A stretch of 64,000 bases of DNA from Mesostigma viride (Eukaryota > Streptophyta > Mesostigmatophyceae > Mesostigmatales > Mesostigmataceae). The notes under the pieces are model-generated. The model was not told where the DNA came from. It ran no database searches and saw only the letters and a list, made by a program, of their open reading frames with translations. A program made the translations under genes and the position numbers. Below are positions 55,349-64,000 of this stretch, piece by piece (position 1 is the first letter of the stretch; every line of letters starts with the position of its first letter). The DNA lies in assembly GCA_009746045.1 (NCBI GenBank), contig RPFO01001880.1, forward strand, positions 1 through 64,000, in the 5' to 3' direction.

Positions 55349-55665
55349 AAGAAGCTACCTAGGCCTGCACTCCGGAACCACACTCAGCCTCGGCACAAAA
55401 AGGGCCGGCCAGTGCATGCGCAGTACCCTCGTGACAAGCGCTAGTCTTACGCTACCTACGGCAGGTCGGTCCCCTTTGAGCCCGTCCACGCGTCATATAT
55501 AACATGAGCGAAGCTCAGCAAATCCATGATCCATCCATCCATCCATCCATCCATCCATCCATCCATCCATCCATCCATCCATCCATCCATCCATCCATCC
55601 ATCCATCCATCCATCCATCCATCCATCCATCCATCCATCCATCCATCCATCCATCCATCCATTAA
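55349..55665. repeat. Direct repeat A with (CCAT)n, right copy
   Basis: Second copy of 52739-53063. It begins exactly where the transposon right end is cut and finishes with (CCAT)n and TTAA, which here run into the AATTT-type tail of a LINE. Confidence 0.92.
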
Positions 55666-55942
55666 AATTAAATTAAATTAAATTATAACATGCCTCCGTT
55701 GGGAGATCATGTAGCACATATTCCTTGATGGGTGGGTGGGGTGGAAGGAGCCGCGTAATCGCACTAACCTAACTCTAATCTAGCTAGAAAAAGTCATAAC
55801 TACCCTACTCATCAAAACGCCTCCTCCGCTTGAGGGGGGGTGGTTTGCCCACAGGGTCGGGCGTGTGAGCCTTGACAATCCTCTTCCACCGCGTCTTGTT
55901 CTGCATGCGCATGGCGGTCCAAAGAAGGGAGAGAGAGTGGAT
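55662..55942 (-). mobile_element. LINE 3' end, left half of a split LINE
   Basis: From the 3' tail (AATTT)n, through a short 3' UTR, into the last codons of ORF2 (KTRWKRIVKAHTPDPVGK, ending RRRRFDE and stop at 55805). It breaks at AGAGAGTGGAT and resumes at 57970, so it is the same LINE insertion as 57970-58822, split by the half-LINE between. Confidence 0.9.
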
Positions 55943-57969
55943 TGAATTGAATTGAATTGTAACATAACTCCGTTGGGAGTATATGTAGCACATAGCGGCC
56001 CTTGAGAGGGGGCATATGGCCTATCATACATCCTAAGCTACTTCCTGCAAGGGTGGGGATGTAAAGGACCCTTGCTCTAGGTGCTCCAGGGCACTTGCAT
56101 CCCCATGATCTTTTAAGCTATGCCCAGCGAAGGGGGAGCCTGTCATGGATGGGGGGGAAGATCAGCATAGCTATACAAAGAAGCTACTAAGGGCATGGCG
56201 TCTCAGCAGAGAGTTACTCCCTGCATGGGCACAACATAACTAAATAAAGCTAGGCATCATCGGGAGTGTGGCTCATCATAGGCACACATGTACATGATTA
56301 AATAAAGCGCGTGGCTTAGCTGGGATAGTGCCTCTAGGAGGCGTACATGTACATGGCCACGGTCTATCTATTCTAGACTACTACTGCTGTATTCCCCTAT
56401 AAGCTGGGGCGTCTGGAGTCGCTGGGGCCGCGGGGGGGGGGGGGTCGCCTGCCAGGGCTTGTGGCCGACGTAGATGGCCGCCCCCTTCCAGTACACCGGC
56501 TGCCCCGCCTTGGTCTGCCCGGGAGCTGGAGGTAGGTCGGCCATAGCTCCCGTCGCCGTTGTTGCTGCGCCAGGGTCAAGTCGTCATCAAGGGTGAAGAG
56601 AGTCTTCTCGAGCCGCTTGCGGCGTCTGAGAAAAGAAATCTTGTCCGCCGGGGTCTTAAAGGTGAGAAGGAGCGGGGGCGGCCCTGCCTTACCCCGGGCG
56701 CGGGGAAGGCGGTGGGCGGCCAGCTCGATCTCACCGTTAAGGCCCATGCGACCAAGGATTTCTCTCTCAAACGCACGCATAAGCTTCTCGGAATTCTCAC
56801 CTTCCTCCATGGTGAAGTTCTTGACAATGACGTTGAGGCTGCGCTTGGCGAGCTCGGCCTCCTCGCGGAGGTCAAGCGTCTGCTGTAACTTGGAGCTGGG
56901 CTGCGACGGCGGAGGTGGTGGAGGTGGTATGTTGCTTAAGCATGTCCGCCCAGGTGGTGATGGGAGGAGCATCGCCGGCCGGGGCTGGCTTGGCGGCAAT
57001 GTCCTTCACCGCCTGGGCGGTGAGGCCTGCGGTGTTCTGCAGAACCTCGATAGCGATGGCGTTGTCCTTAAGACGCTGGTCGATGTCGCGGAGCTGGGCG
57101 GTGATGGCGTCGGAGGTGGGGGTGGTGGCGGTGGAGGAGGCGAGGATCGAGGCTGGAAGTGGCGGTGGAGATGGTGGGGAGCTCAGCAGCCAGCGTGCCC
57201 GGCCCATTGCCGCCACATCTGCGGCTAGGGGCGTCACGTGCTGTGAGATGGTTGCTTGGAGGTGGAGGAGGAAGGTGGATTCGGTCAAGGGGGAGGGGGT
57301 CCAGAGGTCCGTGACAGAGCGCTCAAGGATGGAAAAGAGGGCGGCGAGCTGAAGACGGGGGCGAGACCAGCTGGCCAGGTTCTCAGCATGTTGTCGCATA
57401 GTGAACCGGCCATCAGGTCCAGTGCGGAGGCGGCAAAGGCGTTGGAGGCGCTGGCACAGGTCTAGAATGGAGGCGTATGACCCATAAAACACGAACTCCA
57501 CCAGGATCTTGATGGGTGGCATGTCGAAAAAGCTGGGTCTGGCATCGTTGAAGGTGGAAAATAACCCGTCAACGTCAAAGGCGCGCTCAGACCAGCTCGG
57601 TTCGGTTGGGCGGCTGCTTTTTGGCTCAGGCGAGGCTGAAGGCGAGGCAGGAAGCCCGGGAGGGTGCTGGACGACCACCAGTGCGCGACTAGTGTCATCA
57701 CTGCCTTCCGGCCCGGATGGCGAAGCTGCGGCCGGAGCTGCAGACGTATTTTCATTGCCGAGCGCAGCCGTCAGGCTGCGTTGCGTCGATGGGCGTTTGC
57801 TCATCGTATATTGCGTGATAGCGTCGGAAAATTATATCAGCATGTGCGCCTTAGAAAGACGAAGCGATTGTGATATTCACGACTAAATTCGGTGCTCAAA
57901 CGTGAAAGTTATGAGCGCCGCCGTCAGCCATGGCTACCTCGTGCATGGCTCGTGGGACCCGGTATATAC
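55943..57969 (-). mobile_element. ORF1-only half-LINE with target duplication, about 2.03 kb
   Basis: It interrupts another LINE and is flanked by direct repeats of 10-11 bp, AGAGAGTGGA(T), at 55932-55942 and 57970-57980. The intact order is seen in the LINE at about 60415. It has a 165-bp 5' UTR, one ORF1, a 450-bp 3' UTR and no ORF2 at all. Its last about 45 bases match the 3' terminus of the full LINE family (TATGTGCTACAT..., CTCCCAACGGAG, ATGTTA) but its tail unit is AATTC instead of AATTT. This fits an element mobilised in trans, like mammalian HAL1. Confidence 0.85.
56397..57804 (-). pseudogene. LINE ORF1 protein (RNA-binding), one frameshift
   Basis: Starts MSKRPSTQRSLTAALGNENT, then Ser/Pro/Ala-rich sequence, a helical region with FDVDGLFSTFNDARPSFF, and a probable coiled coil (ITAQLRDIDQRLKDNAIAIE). 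The frame then breaks near 56900-56935. It resumes with LAKRSLNVIVKNF, IELAAHRLPRARGK and PPLLLTFKTPADKISFLRRR, which resemble the RRM-like and C-terminal domains of L1-type ORF1 protein (AHR..., LLLTF). Together about 460 residues. RNA chaperone and RNP formation would be its role. Confidence 0.78.
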
Positions 57970-58822
57970 AGAGAGTGGATGCGGTATTCAAACTGGGCTG
58001 GGACCAGTAGGTCATCCAGCAACATCTGTATGTAGTTCGTGACAGGTTTCCCTACCTTTTTGGCAATGCCCTTGGGGCCAGGCCAGGTCAGAATGTGCCG
58101 CCCTGGCTGGCCGGCCAAGCCGCTGGGGACCGGCCAGACCATGTGCACAAGGGCGGTGTGGACCTGGCTGGTGCGAGCAAGGTGTCCTACAAATGCTATC
58201 CTACGCTGTCTTATCTCGTCCGAAATACGAGGCATGCCCTGATACAAAGACTCTGATGACGGGCGCTTGGAAAACCCTACGTTCAGGACCTGTCGGAGCA
58301 TCCTGTAAACTGTGCCGTCTAGCCTAGTAGATGCCAGTGTGGGGGTGAGTGCCGGTACACGCCTCGGCGCCATACGTGAGCACCGTGAGGACGAGGACCT
58401 TGAAGAGCATGCGCTTGCGGTGTTCGCCCAGGCCCTTGGAGCGCCAGTAGGTGTTGAGCGAACGGAGCCTAGCCCAGGCCAGGCCAATGCGGGTGTCCAC
58501 ATCGTCGGCGGTGTCAGGGAGCCAGCTCCCTAACAGTTTGAAGCGGTCGCGGAACGGCCGGGACCGTCGTCCCGTCGAGCAGGCGCGGCAGCGGCGGTGT
58601 ACTGGAGGCCCCAATCACCAGCCATCGCCTCAGTTTTGACACTTATCTCCAACCCCACCGCCCTCGCCTCCAGGCCCAGACAGTCCAGCCAGGTCTGAAT
58701 GTCCTCGGGGCGCGCGATGAGGGTGGTGTCATCCGCATAAATCAGGTCGGCCAGGCGGTAGCCAGGCTCAACCCCGCCGTGCTCTTTCTCGTTAAGGATG
58801 TCCAAGCCTGGCTCGAACCCCT
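57970..58822 (-). mobile_element. LINE ORF2 fragment, right half of a split LINE
   Basis: Contains the reverse transcriptase catalytic motif YADDTTLI, then LTYGAEA, RMLRQVLNVGFSKRPSSES and RIAFVGHLARTSQ, in three frames. It is 5'-truncated at about 58822 just after the FEPG codons. The uninterrupted sequence GATGTCCAAGCCTGGCTCGA at about 58797 is the empty site for the hAT-like insertion at 61233. Confidence 0.9.
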
Positions 58823-60049
58823 AAATGGTCTGGCTGCCGATTTTCCGCCTAAAACTGAGTTACAGCTGACACGTCGGCCCCTTCTCGGGGGACCAAATGC
58901 CGCGAAAACTATTGAGAATTAGGAAACGTTTAGCTGAGAAGATCGAAAGTTTATAATTTTCCTCACAGCATGGTACTAGGGTTTGCATACTTCTGACAAA
59001 GTTATAGAGGTGTTCTGGCCGGTCAAAGTACAAGGGGTCAGGGTACTTTTTCACGTACAACGTGCATTCCGGGAAACGACGACCTGGCCATGGCGGCTTG
59101 CGCCCACGCATGGCATTTACGTTTGCGTTCGAATTTTCTGACAAAACTCAGGAAATTGATTTTATACGTCCTAAAGATGATACAGGCCAATTTTTTGTTC
59201 GCGGGAATGCCATTTGATAGGTGTCGGCAGCGTTCTTGCTGGAAAAAACTGCGATCAGGCCGGACGATAGAAACGTTGACAGCAATACCTTTCCGGCGTA
59301 TTTTAAAGAATATATTGGTTTCTTTGTACTTTTTATGACGATTTGTAGTCGTAAACGTGCAAGGGTGGCCAGAAATCGCCGAATCCAGCGACCATGCTGG
59401 CAGCACAACTTTGGTGTGCCGAAATGCGCCATTTTGCGGCCACCGCCTGGGCCAAGAAGGTAACGCCATCCATGCCTGGTAAAGCTTAATCATCGTTTTC
59501 CTATCGTTGTTTGACGTTTATATATACGTTCTAGCTTGTGTAGCACATTCTTTTTGCATTATTCATGCACTTTCTTGACCCTGGCCTGGCCCCTTTCTAA
59601 AACACCCTTCTTAGATGCTTCCCTCAGTCAGTTGACCTGCCACAGGGTGATGGTGATACGTTTTAGAGGCTGTATGGGTTTGAATACCTCCATATATGTT
59701 TGTTATACATTTCCCACACACATATTGCATGAGTGTGAGGCAGTTGGCTGGTCTCTGTGGCATCATCAAGCATGTAACCGGTGAGCAGAAGCTTCCCATT
59801 GTCAGCATGTGCCACCAGGTGTGCTGGCCATCACCTGGCAAGCTATAGCAGCTTAGGCCTAGTTTATCCTTGCTAGGGCAAGCTGAAATAGGCTTAAAAT
59901 CACTTGTTTGGTGGTGGCTGCCTCCTAGAATGCATGCCTTGCGTAGGGTATCCGTACCACGTTGCCTACGTGCATGGACAAGGTGGCACCTGCACATAGG
60001 TGCCATGTAAGGGCAGTGTGATGATGCAGTTATGTTTCCCCATCATTGT
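58823..60049. other. Transposon-rich flank, no gene recognised
   Basis: Open frames on both strands at 59038-59493 have no family motif. The sequence around 59040-59100 weakly resembles the ends of the TTAA element family. I see no clear borders. Confidence 0.4.
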
Positions 60050-60161
60050 GGTTTTAATCATGTACATGTGTGCCTATGATGTGCCACACTCCAGACGATG
60101 CCTAGCCTTATTTAGTAATGTTGTGCCCATGCAGGGAGTAACTCTCTGCTGAGATGCCATT
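60050..60161 (+). mobile_element. Fragment of half-LINE 3' UTR, opposite strand
   Basis: Matches the reverse complement of about 56205-56310 (CATGTACATGTGTGCCTATG; GCCCATGCAGGGAGTAACTC). It is cut at 60161 by the LINE beginning at 60162. This shows the half-LINE has at least one other copy. Confidence 0.8.
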
Positions 60162-61232
60162 AAAAAATTAAATTAAATTATAACATGCCTCCGTGGGGAG
60201 GTCATGTAGCACATATTCCGTGATGGATGGGGTGGAGGAAGCCGCGTGATCGAACTATACTAACTCTAAGCTATCTAGAAAATCCTAACTACACTACTCA
60301 TCAAAACGCCTCCTCCGCTTGGGGGGAGGTGGCTTGCCCACAGGGTCGGGCGTGTGCGCCTTGACAATCTTCTTCCACCGCGTCTTGTCCTGCATGACAG
60401 TCCAAAGACGGGAGAGAGAGTGGATGCGGTGCTCAAACTGGGCTGGGACCACTAGGTCGTCCAGCAACATCTGAACGTAGTTCGTGACAGGTTTCCCTAC
60501 CCGTTTGGGAATGTCCGCGGGGCCAGGCCAGGTCAGAATGTGCCGCCCTGGCTGGCCAAGCCGCGGGGGGCCGGCCAGACCGAGGGTGGTGTCGACCTGG
60601 CTGGTGCGGGCAAGGTGTCCTACAAATGCTATCCTACGCTGCCTAATCTCGTCCGAAACACGAGGCAAGCCATGATACAAAGATTCTGATGACGGACGCT
60701 CGGAAAAACCTACGTTAAGGACCTGTCGGAGCATCCTGTAAACCGTGCCGTCTAGCCTAGCTGCCAGTTTGGGTGGGAGGGTCCACGCCTCGGCGCCATA
60801 CGTGAGCACCGTGAGGACGAGGACCTTAAAGAGCATGCGCTTGCGGTGCCCGTTAAGGCCCTTCGAGCGCCAGTAGGGTGTGAGCGAACGGAGCTTGGCC
60901 CAGGCAAGGCCGATGCGGGTGTCCACATCGTCGGCGGTGTCAGGAAGCCAGCTCCCCAACAGCTTGAAGCGGTCGCGGAACGGGACCTCCGTCCCGTCGA
61001 GCAGGCGCGGCAGCGGTGGTTTACTGGCTGGAGGCCCCAATCACCATCGCCTCGGTTTTGACACTAATCTCCAACCCCACCGCCCGCGCCTCCAGGCCCA
61101 GGCAGTCCAGCCAGGTCTGAATGTGCTCGGGGCTCTCGATGAGGGTGGTATCATCCGCATAAATCAGGTCGGCAAGGCGGTAACCAGGTCTAACCCCGCC
61201 GTGCTCTTTCACGTTAAGGATGTCCAAGCCTG
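60162..61232 (-). mobile_element. LINE, 3' part, interrupted by a hAT-like element
   Basis: 3' tail of AATTT units, 3' UTR with GGAGGCATGTTATAATTT, and ORF2 up to codons for FEPG-LDILNV. It resumes at 63846 and runs off the window. Same family as 55662/57970. Confidence 0.9.
60294..61227 (-). pseudogene. LINE reverse transcriptase, C-terminal half, frameshifted
   Basis: The upstream frame (61227 to 61021) has RLADLIYADDTTLI, the catalytic Asp pair. A frameshift near 61030 leads into FRDRFKLLGSWLPDTADDVD, VLTYGAEAWTLPPKLAARLD, RMLRQVLNV, IRQRRIAFVGHLARTSQ and the terminal basic RRRRFDE. These are the thumb and connection motifs typical of LINE ORF2. Confidence 0.88.
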
Positions 61233-61309
61233 CACAGGTCGGACAAATATAAATGATATTTGGCCGTATTTGCGCATTTGATTTATAAATGTTGCATATT
61301 TAGTCCACT

Positions 61310-61743
61310 AAATTAATCCAACGGCGAAACAATTTTGACCAAAATATTTAGATTAATCCAACGGTGAAACAGTTTTCACCAAAATATTTAGATTAATCCA
61401 ACGGTAAAACAGTTTTCACCAAAATATTTAGATGTATCCAACGGCGAAAAAGTTTTCACCAAAACATCTAAATTAATCCAACGGCGAAAAAGTTTTCACC
61501 AAAACATCTAAATTAATCCAACGGCGAAACCGGCTTTGAATATTTCAATGAATCTAAATGAATATTTAAATACTCGTGCCGCCAGGGCCTTTAAGATCTG
61601 AAGTTTCAGTCTGAACCGGCCGCGTCTGCGAAACGAATGGCATTTCGGCAAAAAATATTTGGATTAATCCAACGGCGAAACAGTTTTGACCAAAATATTT
61701 AGATTAATCCAACGGCGAAAAAGTTTTCACCAAAATATTTAGA
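61310..61743. repeat. 40-bp subterminal repeat of the hAT-like element
   Basis: TCCAACGGCGAAACAGTTTT units start at exactly 61317, 61357, 61397, 61437, 61477 and 61517, with two more near 61667 and 61707. The same unit in the same orientation occurs at 63657-63785 at the other end. Confidence 0.93.
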
Positions 61744-61747
61744 TTAA

Positions 61748-63653
61748 GGGGACGGGACATCTCGGAATTTTTTGGCGCCAAAAAATTCGCGCCGGTACCC
61801 CCGGACCGTGAAATTGTGGTGCACAATGCGCCCACCTCGTGCGGAGGTGGCCATGGCGACGTGCGTTTCGTAAAAATTTGCCTAATCGGCCTGGCGACAA
61901 GCGAAAAATGTACGCCGGTGGTTTTAAACGATGTACTAGTATGATGTTTCATAGCCAGACATGCACAATTTGAAAAGTCGGTGCCTTTCTTAATCCAGAT
62001 TTGCACGGGGGTCTAATCCGAAAATCTGGCCGCATATATTAATTTAGAATGCGTGCTTGCGGCGGTAAAATTTAAGATTTGTGGGTTATTTTGATGCAGG
62101 AAGAAGCGTTTAGTAATGGAAACCGTGAAAACATCCTAAGCGGCTTCGATCTGCGGCCATTTCCCGTCATTTCTGAAATGATATCGTTCAGGCCTGCGCG
62201 ATCCGCGGTCAAGCCATCTATGGCTGGCTGGCTGTCTCGCGCGCCTGGGTAGGAAATAAAGCCGGCCGTGGTACGTTCATTTGCCGCATGTCACCGCCCA
62301 GTCTGTTTGCGCTCTAAATGTTCCTGGCATGAAGCTTTGGCGCCGATTCCGGGTGTTCTTGCTATTTTGTTCGCAACTTGTTGCAGTTGCGCTATCTGAT
62401 TTTCCGCAGGTTTCAATGTTTTGCCTTATGCTGCGTATGCCATGCTTCTTAAAGCTAGCAAGAGTTGATCGGGCAGTTTTGCGGCTCTGCTACACTTTGT
62501 TTTATGGAGTTTTTCATATGGTTGACATTGTATATTGCGTAGTCAAGGACCCTAGCTGCCTGGGAGCGGCATCAGCGTTGCAAGGAGCTGGCGAGCTCAT
62601 AAACGCTTGTCTTGGCTCTTCAGCCTGCTGGAAAACAAGGTGTGAAGTTGTAGGGAAGGTGAGCATGTGTGATATAGTTATCTCCTTCCTATATGTTTTG
62701 CTTCCATTAAACATGGCTGGGGCTTCCTAGATGATAAGGATCACGTGCTTATTATGACAATATTAAAGGATGGCCCTTTTATCCTTTAGCATCATGACTG
62801 GGTATTAGCTATGAGGTGATTCCCGCAAGTGGTCATGCCTGCTTGCGTAATGATTTAAGAGTCGGTGGATGTCTTCTTCAAGCATCTAGCATCTGCTTTA
62901 CGTGCTTCTGCCCAATTTGCAGGGGGCAAGCTTAGGAATGTGCTTATGGTGTCCCTCATGCCACGGTGTACCAAGCATGCAGGAGTGGCAGCTATAACAT
63001 GATGTACTAAGGGCAAACTAGCTCAGAATGACCTGGGATTTTGTGGCAAGCTTTTTAACATCATAAATGAATTAATTTGACTTGGTTTGGCCCAGCTGGT
63101 GGTGGGCTAGGGTGTAATAGGTCTGTTGTTTGTGCTCATAACCGGGATTTTCTGTCATTTTTTTTTTGCATGTTTACACCCATCAACATGAGTAAACGTG
63201 CTCAGAATGAGCTCAAACTTTGTGACAGTGAAATTCCCACCCTAGGCCTTGTATAAATATCATCACTGACCCAGTTGCATGTGTCTACTATTTGATTAAT
63301 TTTTTTAGGACCAAAAAAATACGTGTTTTGGGCTAAACCCCATCAAATAGTCTAAACGTGCTTATTTTGTGGTCCTGAGTAGCCAGATTTATTTGCAAGG
63401 GTGGGGATTTTAGGAAAATATGTGGTTTGGTCACATTTTGTTTGCCCAGTCTCCTAAGAAAAATCGGCCAAAAATAGCGTCTTTTTCTATTTTTAGCTCA
63501 TAACTGGGTCATGCTAGGGGGTAGTACGTACCACCCCCAAGTGGCTGGAATTTTTTTTTTCCACATATTTATGGTTCCCAAGCATCACTGGATTTTAATC
63601 CCATGCACAGGTCTGTTTTCCAGAAAAGTGCACTTCAGATATGTCCCATCCCC
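61748..63653. mobile_element. TTAA-flanked transposon, copy 1, nested in the hAT-like element
   Basis: Ends GGGGACGGGACAT and ATGTCCCATCCCC are inverted repeats with one mismatch, flanked by TTAA at 61744-61747 and 63654-63657. It lies inside a 40-bp repeat unit whose normal sequence GATTAATCC shows the single TTAA. A perfect 24-bp palindrome lies at 61765-61788. TTAA suggests piggyBac, but TIRs starting with G and a possible TA-only duplication leave the superfamily open. No transposase is recognised. Confidence 0.85.
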
Positions 63654-63845
63654 TTAATCCAACGGCGAAACAGTTTTCACCAAAATATTTAGATGTATCC
63701 AACGGCGAAAAAGTTTTCACCAAAACATCTAAATTAATCCAACGGCGAAAAAGTTTTCACCAAAACATCTAAATTAATCCAACGGCGACCGGTAAGCAGC
63801 CAAAAGTATTTGAATCATATTTTATTTATATTTGTCCGACCTGTG

Positions 63846-64000
63846 CAAGCCTGGCTCGAACCCCTTAAGAGCAGTAAAGCGCGCACGTGCCCGGCGCATG
63901 ACGTGATCCACGACAATAATGAACAGGTATGGGGACAGGACACAACCTTGCCACACCCCGTGGTGAAGGGGGAATGGTGGGGTGGTGCCTTCCGCAGTCC
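63846..64000 (-). pseudogene. LINE reverse transcriptase, continuation beyond the hAT-like element
   Basis: Minus-strand translation gives GVWQGCVLSPYLFIIVVDHV, the conserved reverse transcriptase block with QGCxLSPxLF, then FTALKGFEPG joining LDILNV at 61227. The 5' remainder is outside the window. Confidence 0.9.

Larger units (their letters stand above)
61233..63845. mobile_element. hAT-like non-autonomous transposon with 8-bp target duplication
   Basis: Terminal inverted repeats of 22 bp, perfect, beginning CACAGGTCGGACAAATATAA. They are flanked by direct repeats CAAGCCTG at 61225-61232 and 63846-63853. The empty site is present in the LINE copy at about 58800. An 8-bp duplication is the hallmark of hAT elements. 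Without the nested insertion it is about 700 bp with no transposase. Its ends carry a 40-bp subterminal repeat. Confidence 0.9.

Noticed and set aside
52739-55665. A and A' as LTRs of a retrotransposon
   Set aside because: No TG...CA ends, no primer-binding site or polypurine tract, no gag-pol between. The interior is a known TTAA element with its own ends.

Overview
This is nuclear DNA of a green-lineage eukaryote, most likely an alga. Spliced gene models give proteins very close to land-plant families. eIF3h ends like the Arabidopsis protein, and the first ubiquitin protease is UBP3/UBP4-like, starting with Met-Gly followed by KLEK. TTTAGGG-type motifs occur inside introns. Genes have many short exons with canonical GT-AG borders and long introns packed with tandem repeats. 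I cannot name the species.

Layout. (1) 1-6302 is a 44-bp satellite. (2) 7005-12750, minus strand, holds the N-terminal seven coding exons of a UBP3/UBP4 (USP12/46-type) deubiquitinase; the rest of the gene must lie left of the window, beyond the satellite. (3) 13714-17552 holds a fold-back LINE structure and a LINE 3' end with poly(A). (4) 17724-18512 is a candidate small inverted-repeat transposon. (5) 20365-39873, minus strand, is a second, larger deubiquitinase of the USP2/USP8/USP15 type. It has thirteen coding segments, a complete Cys box and His box, and an intron that contains about 3.9 kb of pentanucleotide repeats. (6) 43050-49166, plus strand, is a complete 11-exon eIF3h gene. (7) 49167-64000 is gene-poor and made of nested transposons: LINEs, an ORF1-only half-LINE, a hAT-like element and two copies of a TTAA-flanked element family.

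How the genes relate. The two USP enzymes remove ubiquitin from substrates. eIF3h is a non-catalytic MPN-domain subunit of translation factor eIF3. The two USP genes lie in tandem on the minus strand, and eIF3h diverges from the second. I see no evidence that they work as a unit.

Main discovery. Across all three genes, the introns next to many exons contain one to four decayed copies of that exon's own end, usually including the splice donor. They are spaced mostly 64-114 bp apart and often near 91-96 bp. These splice-junction echoes occur for at least thirteen exons. They suggest that introns here grow by tandem duplication anchored on exon-intron borders.
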